From Gordonia jacobaea (lineage in GTDB: Bacteria > Actinomycetota > Actinomycetes > Mycobacteriales > Mycobacteriaceae), in assembly GCF_001186365.1 (NCBI RefSeq), contig NZ_LDTZ01000017.1:248001-312000 (forward strand): 64,000 nt of DNA. Reading direction: 5' to 3'. This document shows, one piece after another, positions 27,732-36,779 of the stretch; position 1 is the first letter of the stretch, and every line of letters starts with the position of its first letter. Both the position numbers and the translations under genes were made by a program. Below the pieces are notes generated by a model that saw only the letters and a program-made list of their open reading frames with translations, did not search any database and had not been told where the DNA came from.

Positions 27732-30044
27732 ATGAGCGGGACGGAGTCGTCGCGCGGCACGGGAAAACGGCCGACTCGATCGGCCAAGAAAGATGCCGAG
27801 CAGACAACGCAGTCACGGCATCGCGTGATCGCCTGGACGCTTGGCATTCTCGGCGGGCTGGTCCCCGCGGTCATCCTGATCGGCATCCTTGCTTTCGCGA
27901 TCGCCTACGCGACCGCGACGGTGCCGAGCCCTGGCGATATCAAGCAGAACCAGGTTGCGCTGATCACCGACTCGACGGGCAAGACGCTTGCCAAGGTCGT
28001 GCCGCCGGAGGGCAACCGCACCGACGTCAAGATCACTGACATCCCCAAGTCGATGCAGGACGCGGTGATCGCGGCCGAAGACCGTCAGTTCCGCAGCAAT
28101 GAAGGCTTCTCGGTGACGGGTATCGGCCGTGCGGTGCTCGGTCGTTTCACCAACAACGCCGACGCCGGTGGTGGTTCGACCATCACGCAGCAGTACGTCA
28201 AGAACGCGCTCGTCGGTGACGAGCACAGCTACGAGCGCAAGTTCAAAGAGCTCGCGATCGCGACCAAGATGTCGGGACAGTGGTCCAAGGACGACATCAT
28301 GGCCGCCTACCTCAACACCATTTACTTCGGCCGCGGCGCCTATGGTGTGTCCGCAGCCTCGCAGGCCTACTTCCGTAAGGACGTCAGCAAGCTGACCCCC
28401 GAGGAGTCCGCGGTTCTGGCAGCTGCGATCCGTTCGCCTTCCTACTACGACCCGGCCGTCGACAAGGTCGCCTCCGAGGGTCGCTGGAACTACGTGCTCG
28501 ACGGCATGGTGCAGACCGGTTCGCTCACGCAGTCCGAGCGTGCGTCGATGCAGTACCCGAAGGTCTACCCGCAGCCCGCGGCGGCCGTCGAGACGCCCGG
28601 GCCCAACGGTCTGATCAAGCGCCAGGTGATGGCCGAGCTGAACAAGCTGAACATCTCCGAGCAGCAGGTGCGGACCGAGGGTCTCAAGATCACCACCACC
28701 ATCGATCCCAAGGCGCAGAACGCCGCCGTGCAGGCCGCGTGCCGCGAGAACAAGATCTACTCGTGCGACAACGGCGTGCTCAACGGCGAGCCCGACAAGA
28801 TCCGCGACGCCGTCGTGTCGATCGATCCCAAGACCGGTGGAGTTCGCGGCTACTACGGCGGCGACGACGGCCAGGGTTGGGACTACGCGCAGGCAGGTCT
28901 GCAGACCGGATCGTCGTTCAAGGTGTTCGCGCTCGTCGCTGCACTGCAGCAGGGAATCCCGCTGTCGAAGGTGTACAGCTCCGCGCCGTATCAGACGTCG
29001 TCGGGTCTGACCGTCGAGAACTCCGACGGTGAGAGCTGCGGCTCGTGCAACCTCGCCACGGCGATGAAGATGTCGCTCAACACCGTCTACTACCGCCTGA
29101 TGATGGACCTCAACGGTCAGGCGCGCGCTGTCGCCGACGCCGCGCACACCGCGGGTGTCGCCGAGTCCTTCGGCGACATCAAGCAGACGCTCCAGAACCC
29201 CGACGGTCAGGTCGAGGGCGGCGTCGTGCTCGGTCAGTACCCGTCTCGGGTCATCGACATGGCGTCGGCGTACGCAACCCTCGCAGCGTCGGGTGTGTAT
29301 CGCGAGCCGTACATGGTGCAGAAGGTCGAGACCTCGACCGGCGAGGTGCTCTACGAGCATCAGCAGAACGACGGCAAGCGCGTCTTCCCCGCCAAGGTCG
29401 CCGACAACGTGACCTCCGCGCTCGAGCCGATTGCCGCGTACTCGAACGGCAACGGACTCTCCGACGGCACCTACGGCACACGTCCGTCGGCGGCCAAGAC
29501 CGGCACCGCGCAGCTCGGCGACACCGGGCAGAACAAGGACGCGTGGATGGTCGGATACACGCCGCAGCTGTCCACGGCCGTCTGGGTCGGTACCGACAAG
29601 GGCACCGCGCTGACCAATTACGGGGGTTCGCCGGTCTACGGCAGCGGACTGCCCTCGCAGATCTGGCGCAAGTCGATGAACAATGCGCTCGAGGGCGACC
29701 AGATCGAGCAGTTCCCAGAACCCGCGGCTGTGGGTGGTCAGGCAGGTGCGCCGACCGAGGCGCCGACGCAGACGTACAACCCCGACTACAACACGCCGCG
29801 GACACGCGCGCCGCGGGAGAACACCCCGCAGATTCCGCAGATTCCGGGCAACGGAAACGGCGGTGGCGGAGGTGGCGGCATCACCCTCGCTCCCGGCGTG
29901 ACGATCCCGCTCCCAGGTAATCCGGAGCCGGGAAACGGCAACGGCACCACCGGTAACGGTGGTGCGGGCAACGGCGGTAACGGCGAGGGCAATACCGGCA
30001 CCGGCAACGAGGGCGGAGTCACCCCTGAGCCGCCGGTCGGCTGA
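27732..30044 (+). CDS. ponA1: bifunctional class A penicillin-binding protein PonA1
   Basis: A 770-residue peptidoglycan synthase with one N-terminal transmembrane helix (about 36-58). The GT51 glycosyltransferase domain has its catalytic Glu at E116 in AAEDRQF and the GGSTITQQYVKN motif. The transpeptidase domain has S394-S-F-K397, S448-L-N450 and K589-T-G. The C-terminal 110 residues are low-complexity, with Pro/Thr-rich and then Gly/Asn-rich repeats (GNGNGG-type), likely threading the cell wall. It lies in the conserved Rv0050 position. It is essential-type machinery for polar growth in this group. Confidence 0.96.
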   Translation: MSGTESSRGTGKRPTRSAKKDAEQTTQSRHRVIAWTLGILGGLVPAVILIGILAFAIAYATATVPSPGDIKQNQVALITDSTGKTLAKVVPPEGNRTDVKITDIPKSMQDAVIAAEDRQFRSNEGFSVTGIGRAVLGRFTNNADAGGGSTITQQYVKNALVGDEHSYERKFKELAIATKMSGQWSKDDIMAAYLNTIYFGRGAYGVSAASQAYFRKDVSKLTPEESAVLAAAIRSPSYYDPAVDKVASEGRWNYVLDGMVQTGSLTQSERASMQYPKVYPQPAAAVETPGPNGLIKRQVMAELNKLNISEQQVRTEGLKITTTIDPKAQNAAVQAACRENKIYSCDNGVLNGEPDKIRDAVVSIDPKTGGVRGYYGGDDGQGWDYAQAGLQTGSSFKVFALVAALQQGIPLSKVYSSAPYQTSSGLTVENSDGESCGSCNLATAMKMSLNTVYYRLMMDLNGQARAVADAAHTAGVAESFGDIKQTLQNPDGQVEGGVVLGQYPSRVIDMASAYATLAASGVYREPYMVQKVETSTGEVLYEHQQNDGKRVFPAKVADNVTSALEPIAAYSNGNGLSDGTYGTRPSAAKTGTAQLGDTGQNKDAWMVGYTPQLSTAVWVGTDKGTALTNYGGSPVYGSGLPSQIWRKSMNNALEGDQIEQFPEPAAVGGQAGAPTEAPTQTYNPDYNTPRTRAPRENTPQIPQIPGNGNGGGGGGGITLAPGVTIPLPGNPEPGNGNGTTGNGGAGNGGNGEGNTGTGNEGGVTPEPPVG

Positions 30045-30120
30045 CCGTCGCTCGTCGTCGGGAAAGCACTTCGACGACGCCGCGTCGGCGCAGTCACAGC
30101 AGCGATCGATTCCTGGCGGG

Positions 30121-31752
30121 GTGATTTCCGACGGGGTAGCGAGCCCGGTTGCGCTGTCTGATGACCTTCGGGTCGACGACGCGCGCGTGATCCCGAGCAG
30201 GACCGACGTCGTCGCGCGCGACGCGAGTCGTGTGATCGGCGGCCCGCTGGGTACGCACGGGGCCGTCGGACGCAGTCGGCGTTGGACACCGATCCGTGTG
30301 CTGTTCCTGCTGTCACTGTGTGCGTTGGCCCTCAGTTGGTACGGCAAGGCCGGCTGTCTGCAGCAGGCTCCGGCGACGTCGGAGGCCAACGACGCCGGGC
30401 ACTCGATGCGACTCGACTGGGACAACCAGCGTCAGTTCACCAATCTCTGCTACTCCGACGTGATCGCGCTCTACGGCGCCGAACAACTGGACAAGGGTGC
30501 GTTCCCCTACAAGACGTACTGGTTTCAACAAGACCAGAACGGCAACACCATCAAGCGGTACATGGAGTACCCGGTGCTGACCGGCCTCTACATGTACGCC
30601 GCCGCGCAGGCTGCGCACGGTTGGCAGTGGTTGCATGACGAGTTCGGCATCCCCGGGGCGCTGAGCGTCGTCTTGTTCTTCAACCTCGTGGCGCTCGGCC
30701 TCGCGCTGTTCTGGCTCGTCGTCGTCTGGGCGACGGCGCTGACCGCTCGTACGCGCATCTGGGCGGCGTGGTTGGCTGCGCTCTCACCACTGGTGATCGT
30801 CCACGCGTTCACCAACTTCGACGCAATCGCGGTGGCGATGGTCGCCGTCGCGATCCTGGCGTGGGCGCGCAATAAACCCTGGCTCGCGGGGTTGTTCATC
30901 GGACTCGGTGTCGCGTCGAAGTGGTATCCGATCCTGCTGCTGTTCGTTCTTCTCGTGCTATGCCTGAGGGCAAGGCGGGTCACCGATTTCTTGACCGCAG
31001 CGGCGGTGGCGGTGCTGACGTGGGTCGTGGTGAATCTGCCGATCCTGGTGCTGTATCCGCGCGGCTGGTACGAGTTCTTCCGCTACAACAGCGAGCGCGG
31101 CGCCGACTCCGACACCCTCTTCCGCATCCTCGCCAAAGCGTTTGGTTTCACATGGAACATCACGCTGCTGAACGCGATCACACTAGGTTTGCTGGCCCTG
31201 ATCGCGTGCGGGATCGGCTACCTGGCTCTGCGCGCGCCGACCCGACCGCGTCTCGTGCAGTTGGCGTTCCTCATGGTCGCGGGCTTTCTGCTGGTGAACA
31301 AGGTGTGGAGTCCGCAGTACTCGCTGTGGCTCGTGCCGCTCGCTGTACTGGCCATTCCGCATACGCGACTGCTGATGACGTGGATGGTGATCGACGCCCT
31401 GGTGTGGATTCCGCGGATGTCACTGTTCCTCGACCCATCGCGCCGCTGGCTCCCCGAGGGTTGGTTCACCCTGGCCGTTGTCGTTCGCGCTCTGATGGTG
31501 ATCGTGCTGTGCATCGTCGTGATCTGGCAGATCTACCACCCCGAGGACGACCTGGTGCGTCGAGATCGACGCGGCAGACCGCTCGACGATCCGGCGGGCG
31601 GACCACTCGACGGCGCCGTCGGCGCGTATCCGCCGCGTGATGCCGCGCGCCTCGACGGCGTCGCTGGAAATGTCGCGGCAGGAAATGTCATGGCGGGAGA
31701 CGTCACGGCAGGAAAATCAGGTGGAACCGAGCGGCGGTTCTCGACGTCCTAG
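30121..31752 (+). CDS. GT87 (DUF2029) polyprenyl-phosphate mannosyltransferase-like membrane protein
   Basis: A 543-residue polytopic protein in the Rv0051 position. A charged N-terminal segment of about 55 residues precedes the first helix (IRVLFLLSLCALALSWYG). The first extracytoplasmic loop holds CYSDVIALY, MEYPVLTGLYMY, typical of the GT87 fold. About ten helices follow, with LGVASKWYPILLL and NKVWSPQYSLWLVPL as conserved words. The tail is hydrophilic with GNVAAGNVMAGDVTAG repeats. The family uses polyprenyl-phosphomannose donors for mannolipid or arabinomannan assembly; the acceptor is unknown. GTG 30121 is the most plausible start, though the frame is open further upstream. Confidence 0.85.
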   Translation: MISDGVASPVALSDDLRVDDARVIPSRTDVVARDASRVIGGPLGTHGAVGRSRRWTPIRVLFLLSLCALALSWYGKAGCLQQAPATSEANDAGHSMRLDWDNQRQFTNLCYSDVIALYGAEQLDKGAFPYKTYWFQQDQNGNTIKRYMEYPVLTGLYMYAAAQAAHGWQWLHDEFGIPGALSVVLFFNLVALGLALFWLVVVWATALTARTRIWAAWLAALSPLVIVHAFTNFDAIAVAMVAVAILAWARNKPWLAGLFIGLGVASKWYPILLLFVLLVLCLRARRVTDFLTAAAVAVLTWVVVNLPILVLYPRGWYEFFRYNSERGADSDTLFRILAKAFGFTWNITLLNAITLGLLALIACGIGYLALRAPTRPRLVQLAFLMVAGFLLVNKVWSPQYSLWLVPLAVLAIPHTRLLMTWMVIDALVWIPRMSLFLDPSRRWLPEGWFTLAVVVRALMVIVLCIVVIWQIYHPEDDLVRRDRRGRPLDDPAGGPLDGAVGAYPPRDAARLDGVAGNVAAGNVMAGDVTAGKSGGTERRFSTS

Positions 31753-31757
31753 GGTGC

Positions 31758-32708
31758 ATGACAACACCCGACCTCCCAGCTCCCACCGAACTCATCGAAT
31801 GGGCCGCGCATGCCGACCGCACCGCAGCCCTCATGACCGACACCGTGCAGATCGACGGCAACTGGTGGCGCGACGAGCTCGTCGCCGCAGGCCTCCCCGA
31901 CGCCGGGATCGGCACATCCCGTTCGCGCGCCGAGTTGTTCGACCTCGGCACACTCGCGTCCACGAGCCCCGACGCGGCGCTCACCCTCCTCTGGAACTCC
32001 GTCGCGTTCTGCACCGGGCGCGCCGTCTCCGACAACCGCAAACGCATCATCGCGGTGAGCGCTAATCGCAGCCGAGTCGCCCGCGTGCTGCAGGAGGCGG
32101 CAGCCATCGCGTCAACCGATCCGGACAAGGCCTACGACATGCTGCGTCCCGGACGCACCAACCGCATCGACCGACTCGGGCCGAGCGGCTTCACCTGGTA
32201 CCTCTACTTCGCGGGAGCAGGCGCCGCCGACCATCCCTGCCAGGTGATCGAGCCCGCGGTGGCACGCGCGCTGCGGTGGGCCGGATGGGACAGCCTGAGC
32301 ACCACCAACTGGTCGGCCGACGAGTACGTCGCCTATCTGGGCCTGCTACGACGCTGGCGCACCGAGATCGGCGTCGAACGACTCGACGTCGTCGTCAACG
32401 GTCTCGTCGCGATAGCACCACCGAGCGGGTGGGATTACGGATGGCAGTCGTGGCACCGCGACACGTGGCAGGAGGAGCCATACGACAGGTGGGTTCCGGG
32501 GCCGCTGAATGCCAACGACCTGAAGCTCGTCTACCACTGGATGGGCATGCTGTCGGAGATGAACCCCAGCTCGCCTGCGGCAGAACACTTTTCCAAGATT
32601 GGAGCGAAGATCATGCGGGCTATCGGAGACGTGGGCGAGCCGGGCTACCTGCGTCACGACGAGTTCGGACGATACCGCGACGGCCGAATCGGGATGTCTT
32701 ACCCGTGA
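31758..32708 (+). CDS. hypothetical protein, OGG-fold (HhH-GPD)-like
   Basis: A 316-residue soluble protein starting five bases after the GT87 stop. The central segment DRLGPSGFTWYLYFAGAG, followed by CQVIEPAVARALRWAGW and a YLGLLRRW helix, resembles the 8-oxoguanine glycosylase OGG-fold family of unknown role. The N-terminus has ALTLLWNSVAFCTGRA. The classic HhH-GPD catalytic Lys/Asp pattern is not obvious. It converges on the GNAT gene with a 10-bp overlap of stops. If the fold is right it may bind nucleic acid or a small base, but this is tentative. Confidence 0.5.
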   Translation: MTTPDLPAPTELIEWAAHADRTAALMTDTVQIDGNWWRDELVAAGLPDAGIGTSRSRAELFDLGTLASTSPDAALTLLWNSVAFCTGRAVSDNRKRIIAVSANRSRVARVLQEAAAIASTDPDKAYDMLRPGRTNRIDRLGPSGFTWYLYFAGAGAADHPCQVIEPAVARALRWAGWDSLSTTNWSADEYVAYLGLLRRWRTEIGVERLDVVVNGLVAIAPPSGWDYGWQSWHRDTWQEEPYDRWVPGPLNANDLKLVYHWMGMLSEMNPSSPAAEHFSKIGAKIMRAIGDVGEPGYLRHDEFGRYRDGRIGMSYP

Positions 32709-33280
32709 TGTGAGATGCGCTGCAGCAGTGCGTCTCTCGCAGCGGGCCAGTCGTCGTCGGTCATGGCGTACTGCGCGGTGGTGCGCCATCCGTCGGCCCA
32801 GCGTCGATGTTTGCGGAGGAGTCCCTCGAACTCGGCGCCGAGTTTCGCGATCGCCGCCCTCGACTGCGCGTTGTTCTCGTGCGTGTGCCACACGACGCGT
32901 ACGGCGCCGCAGTCGTCGAAGGCGTGATGTAGCAGAAGGTATTTCGCGGTCGGATTGACCGCCGTGCCCTGCGCCTTCTCGGCGTAGAAGGTGTACCCGA
33001 TCGCGACGGAGAGGTTGGCGTGGTCGATGTCGTAGTAGCTCGTCGAGCCAACCAGCCGTCCGTTGCTGTTGTCGACGACCGCGTAGGCGATGCGCGCATC
33101 GTCGGCGTGTGCGGCGGCAATGTATTCGCGCGCCGACTCCTCGTCGTGTGGCACCGATGTCCAGGCGAAGCGCTGCGGATCGTCGACAACTTGCGCGAGT
33201 GCGGGAGCGTCGTCGAAGGTCAAGGGTCGCAAGGTGACCCGCTCGCCGACGAGCGGGGCGTCGCCAAGCCATTCGTTCAT
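32699..33280 (-). CDS. GNAT N-acetyltransferase, RimJ/RimL-like
   Basis: A 193-residue acetyltransferase with LVGERVTLRPLTFDDAPALAQVVDDP, the strand motif VGSTSYYDID, IGYTFYAEKAQGTAVNPTAKYLLLHHAF (CoA-binding region) and VVWHTHENNAQSRAAIAKLGAEFEG. These are typical of RimJ/RimL-type enzymes acetylating protein N-termini or small amines. The start at 33280 gives the full domain. It runs ten bases upstream of the next minus-strand gene's stop, so it follows that gene in a likely operon. Confidence 0.88.
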   Translation of the reverse strand: MNEWLGDAPLVGERVTLRPLTFDDAPALAQVVDDPQRFAWTSVPHDEESAREYIAAAHADDARIAYAVVDNSNGRLVGSTSYYDIDHANLSVAIGYTFYAEKAQGTAVNPTAKYLLLHHAFDDCGAVRVVWHTHENNAQSRAAIAKLGAEFEGLLRKHRRWADGWRTTAQYAMTDDDWPAARDALLQRISHHG

Positions 33281-33290
33281 GTCGACTCCT

Positions 33291-34742
33291 CTACGACGAC
33301 GTCGCGAGCACGGGTTCGGGGTCGTCGGAGGGCCGTGGGCGTCGAGCGACCATGGTGGCCAACGGTTCCCGCAGCGGGGCACGCACGAACGCGAAGATCA
33401 GGTAGAGGTGGATCGCGGCGGTCACCCAGACGCCGATGTTCACGCCCGCCATCACCCACCACTGCATCGGCGCGTGCGCCGTGTAGATGCCGAACAACCG
33501 GAAGATGGTGGTGTCCAACAGGAAGTCGGCGATGAGGTAGGCGACAATGATCGGCCACCGCGTCTTCAGGAGCACGAAGAACGGGAGGATCCACAGCGCG
33601 TACTGCGGCGAGTGGACCTTGTGGAACAACATGAATCCGGCGAGCATCGCACCCGAGACGCCGATCCACGGATAGGTGCCCGACTGCAGGTACACCCGCC
33701 ACCCCAGATAGACCGCGAGCGCGAAGGCGCACAGGATCAGCAGTGGTGACAGCATGCCGACGAGCGAGTTGTACGTGTCGGTCTGTCCGCCGGTGAAATG
33801 TCGAAGTCCCCAGTACCAGATGGAGTTGGTGTCGACGTCGGACTTCCGCTTGCCCTGGAACGAGAGTGCGGCCTTCCAGCCCTCGAAGCCGACGATCATG
33901 AACGGCAACTGAATCGCGATCACCGTCACGGCAGCCGCCGCGGCCGTCATGATCGCGCCGGTCCAATCGAGATCTTCGGTTCGACGACGCGCGTTGATCA
34001 TGCCGCCCGCGCCGCGCGTCAGTACGTACAGCGCTAGCGGCAGCGCGAAGAAGCCCGGATAGAGCTTGAGGCAGAAGCCGATTCCCAACAGCACGGCCGC
34101 GAGCATCGCCGACGTTCGTAGTGAGAGTCGACGCTCGCCGGTTCGTGGATTGGTCGACGCACCCCACGCCATCACCGCGACGGCACCGACCGCTGTCGCG
34201 ACGACGGGCAGCTCCCAGTTGTGAAAGGCGTAGAGCACGAGCGGCGGCGTGGCTGCCCACAGAAGAACCCACCAGCGGGTCATCAACGCCAGCATGATGG
34301 TGATCGCGAAGGCGAACGGGGCGAGCAGCAGTGCGGAATGCTGGAAGAACTCGGTGTCGGTGTTGGCGCCGATCGCGCCGAGGTACATCAACATCCCCGA
34401 CAGCACCGGGTACTCGACAACGCCGCCGAACAGGTGACCGTTCGGGCCGATCCCGCCGTGGATGTACGGGAAGATGTGGTTGTTGATGTCGCGCCCGACC
34501 CACAGGTACATCAGGTCGGAGTAGCAGGGGACCACGGCGTCGACGTCGCCGACGGGGAAGCGATGCGACCGACCGTCGGGAAAGAACGGCTCGCCGCCGC
34601 ACTTCACCTTGATGACATAGGACCAGTACAGAGCCACCGACGTGAGAAGGAGCGAGACCAGAAGGATCAACGCCGTCTCGCCTCGGCGAGACAGTGTGTA
34701 CTGCCCGAAGCCCATGGTCGGAGAGAAGCGGAGCGCGGGCAT
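33291..34742 (-). CDS. second GT87 (DUF2029) mannosyltransferase-like membrane protein
   Basis: A 483-residue polytopic protein and diverged paralogue of the 30121-31752 product. It keeps PCYSDLMYLW, VEYPVLSGMLMYLGA, LGIGFCLKLYPGFFALPL and HKVHSPQYALWILPF, matching the shared GT87 core, with about ten helices. It lacks the long N-terminal charged extension. It is transcribed away from rpsF and precedes the GNAT gene. Presumably also a polyprenyl-phosphosugar-dependent glycosyltransferase of the envelope. Confidence 0.83.
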   Translation of the reverse strand: MPALRFSPTMGFGQYTLSRRGETALILLVSLLLTSVALYWSYVIKVKCGGEPFFPDGRSHRFPVGDVDAVVPCYSDLMYLWVGRDINNHIFPYIHGGIGPNGHLFGGVVEYPVLSGMLMYLGAIGANTDTEFFQHSALLLAPFAFAITIMLALMTRWWVLLWAATPPLVLYAFHNWELPVVATAVGAVAVMAWGASTNPRTGERRLSLRTSAMLAAVLLGIGFCLKLYPGFFALPLALYVLTRGAGGMINARRRTEDLDWTGAIMTAAAAAVTVIAIQLPFMIVGFEGWKAALSFQGKRKSDVDTNSIWYWGLRHFTGGQTDTYNSLVGMLSPLLILCAFALAVYLGWRVYLQSGTYPWIGVSGAMLAGFMLFHKVHSPQYALWILPFFVLLKTRWPIIVAYLIADFLLDTTIFRLFGIYTAHAPMQWWVMAGVNIGVWVTAAIHLYLIFAFVRAPLREPLATMVARRPRPSDDPEPVLATSS

Positions 34743-34893
34743 GGCCTACAGGGTAAGAGATGGCGGGCCGGTGGTCTGCGTCACCTACCCGTCGGCCGGC
34801 GTCGTCTCGGCGGGGCGGGGTTGTGCGTTGCAGCGCGATTTCGCTGGTCAGGGGTGCCCCGTGTATGGTGGAGCGGTTGCCGACGCAGGCGAC

Positions 34894-34936
34894 CCTCCTG
34901 CCACGGACAGTCCGTGGCCGATGAGCCCATAGGAGG
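34894..34936 (+). promoter_or_regulatory. candidate S6:S18 autoregulatory leader of rpsF
   Basis: CCTCCT (34894-34899) can pair with the rpsF Shine-Dalgarno AGGAGG (34931-34936). Inside lies a perfect hairpin, CCACGGA-CAG-TCCGTGG (34901-34917), followed at once by an unpaired CCG (34918-34920) in a 13-nt 3' bulge. A hairpin with a bulged CCG that closes over the SD is the arrangement known for rpsF leaders bound by the S6:S18 complex. A possible promoter element TATGGT lies at 34864-34869. Confidence 0.55.
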
Positions 34937-34948
34937 TGATGTGGTCTT

Positions 34949-35230
34949 ATGCGTCACTACGAATTGATGGTCATTCTCGATCCTAATCTGGACGAGCGCA
35001 CCGTCGCCCCTTCACTCGATACTTTCCTCAACGTTGTCCGTAACGACGGCGGCAAGGTGGATAACGTCGACATCTGGGGCAAGCGCCGACTCGCGTACGA
35101 GATCTTGAAGCACAGCGAAGGCATTTACGCCGTCATCGATCTCAACGCCGAGCCCAAGACGGTCAGCGAGCTCGATCGTCAGCTGAAGCTCAACGAGTCG
35201 GTTCTGCGCACGAAGGTTCTGCGCAAGTAA
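34949..35230 (+). CDS. rpsF: 30S ribosomal protein S6
   Basis: A 93-residue protein beginning [17 protein letters not shown] and ending [13 protein letters not shown], matching S6 throughout, with [18 protein letters not shown] in the centre. S6 forms a heterodimer with S18 on the platform of the 30S subunit. It heads the rpsF-ssb-rpsR-rplI operon, with a strong AGGAGG site that may be sequestered in a leader structure. Confidence 0.98.
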   Translation: MRHYELMVILDPNLDERTVAPSLDTFLNVVRNDGGKVDNVDIWGKRRLAYEILKHSEGIYAVIDLNAEPKTVSELDRQLKLNESVLRTKVLRK

Positions 35231-35356
35231 CCCACAGATCCCTGATCGACCGAACGAATCCATCGATCTCGTCGGTGTCGACACCTAGGGTTGAACTCAA
35301 CTCGCGGTGCACATCGATTTCGACGAGTGCCCACACGTAGACCTAAGGGGAAACAC

Positions 35357-35878
35357 ATGGCAGGCGACACGGTCATCACGGTCATCGGCAACCTCACGGC
35401 TGATCCGGAACTCCGGTTCACTCCGTCGGGCGCGGCGGTGGCCAATTTCACGGTGGCGTCGACGCCGCGCACATTCGATCGTCAGACGAACGAGTGGAAG
35501 GACGGCGAAGCGCTGTTCCTGCGCTGCAACATCTGGCGCGAGGCCGCGGAGAACGTGACCGAGAGTCTGACCAAGGGATCCCGGGTCATCGTGCAGGGCC
35601 GTCTCAAGCAGCGGTCGTACGAAACCCGCGAGGGTGAGAAGCGCACTGTTGTTGAGCTGGAGGTCGACGAGATCGGCCCATCGCTGCGGTACGCCACCGC
35701 GAAGGTCAACAAGGCCTCGCGCGGTGGGGGCGGCGGCGGAGGCTTCGGCTCGTCCGGCGGCGGAAGCCGCAGCGGCGGGTCGGGCTCGGGCCAGCAGGTC
35801 GCCGACGACCCGTGGGGCAGTGCACCCGCGAGCAGCGGCGGAAACTTCGGCGGCGGGGACGACGAACCCCCCTTCTGA
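35357..35878 (+). CDS. ssb: single-stranded DNA-binding protein
   Basis: A 173-residue SSB. The OB fold covers about residues 1-110 ([54 protein letters not shown]). A Gly/Ser-rich flexible linker follows and the protein ends in the acidic tip GDDEPPF that recruits replication and repair proteins. ATG 35357 follows AAGGGG. It lies between the two ribosomal protein genes as in all relatives. The 126-bp gap after rpsF has no evident extra gene. Confidence 0.98.
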   Translation: MAGDTVITVIGNLTADPELRFTPSGAAVANFTVASTPRTFDRQTNEWKDGEALFLRCNIWREAAENVTESLTKGSRVIVQGRLKQRSYETREGEKRTVVELEVDEIGPSLRYATAKVNKASRGGGGGGGFGSSGGGSRSGGSGSGQQVADDPWGSAPASSGGNFGGGDDEPPF

Positions 35879-35939
35879 ACCGCGACGACGCCCTTCATGT
35901 GAAAGAAGCGTTCTCGCAACAACTTTGGAGTAAGTACAC

Positions 35940-36197
35940 ATGGCAAAAGCTAAGAGCACCCGGAAGGTGCGCGTCGAGAAGGTCACCAAGACCAAGGCGT
36001 GCTCCTTCTGCAAGGACAAGAAGGCCGACATCGACTACAAGGACACCGCGCTGCTGCGTCGTTTCCTGTCCGATCGTGGCAAGATCCGGTCGCGTCGCGT
36101 GACCGGCAACTGCGTCCAGCATCAGCGCGACGTCGCTGTGGCCGTCAAGAACTCGCGTGAGGTGGCACTGCTGCCCTTCACCTCGACCGCCCGATAA
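35940..36197 (+). CDS. rpsR: 30S ribosomal protein S18, zinc-binding form
   Basis: An 85-residue S18 with [27 protein letters not shown] as its core. ACSFC and the NCVQH motif supply cysteine and histidine ligands, so this is the C+ (zinc-ribbon) form, matching mycobacterial RpsR1. Zinc limitation paralogues (C- S18) are usually elsewhere and none is seen here. Partner of S6. Confidence 0.97.
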   Translation: MAKAKSTRKVRVEKVTKTKACSFCKDKKADIDYKDTALLRRFLSDRGKIRSRRVTGNCVQHQRDVAVAVKNSREVALLPFTSTAR

Positions 36198-36215
36198 GCC
36201 GGAGGGGATAACGAC

Positions 36216-36668
36216 ATGAAACTCATCCTCACCGCTGCCGTGGAGAACCTCGGCGAAGCAGGCGACACCGTCGAGGTCAAGGACGGCTACGGCCGCAACT
36301 TCCTGCTGCCCCGCGGCCTGGCCATCAAGGCCACCCGTGGTGCCGAGAAGCAGGTCGAGACCATCCGACGCTCGCAGGAGGCCCGCGAGGTCCGTGGCGT
36401 CGAGCACGCCAACGAGCTCAAGCAGGCACTCGAGAACCTGTCGGGCATCAGCCTGTCGGTCAAGACGCACGATTCGGGCAAGCTGTTCGGCTCGGTCACC
36501 GCTGGCGATGTCGCCGGCGCGATCAAGTCCGCAGGTGGCCCCGCAGTCGACAAGCGCACCGTCGAACTGCCCAAGGGGCACATCAAGTCGACCGGCACCT
36601 TCCCGGTCGTCGTGAACCTGCACCCTGACGTCACCGCGACCGTTCAGGTCGACGTCGTCGCTGCTTGA
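36216..36668 (+). CDS. rplI: 50S ribosomal protein L9
   Basis: A 150-residue L9. The N-terminal rRNA-binding domain has [21 protein letters not shown] and [12 protein letters not shown], then a long connecting helix and the C-terminal domain with [16 protein letters not shown]. Normal length. Last gene of the rpsF operon, 18 bases after rpsR, and followed by a terminator. Confidence 0.98.
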   Translation: MKLILTAAVENLGEAGDTVEVKDGYGRNFLLPRGLAIKATRGAEKQVETIRRSQEAREVRGVEHANELKQALENLSGISLSVKTHDSGKLFGSVTAGDVAGAIKSAGGPAVDKRTVELPKGHIKSTGTFPVVVNLHPDVTATVQVDVVAA

Positions 36669-36710
36669 TTTACCCGCTGCCTGATACGCAGTAGCTTTAC
36701 ACCGGGCGAA

Positions 36711-36738
36711 AGCCGGGCGGACGCCGTTCCGCCCGGCT
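36711..36738 (+). terminator. terminator of rpsF-ssb-rpsR-rplI operon
   Basis: A perfect 11-bp stem (AGCCGGGCGGA with TCCGCCCGGCT) and 6-nt loop located 42 bases after the rplI stop, followed by CTCGTCGTCTGT. It also marks the left edge of the accessory island. Confidence 0.8.
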
Positions 36739-36779
36739 CTCGTCGTCTGTGGGGCACGGGTACGAGACGCGGAAGATGG

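Noticed and set aside
27813-30425. 870-residue open frame on the minus strand across ponA1
   Set aside because: It is antisense to a well-supported PBP gene; the length reflects high-GC codon bias, and the translation has no domain.
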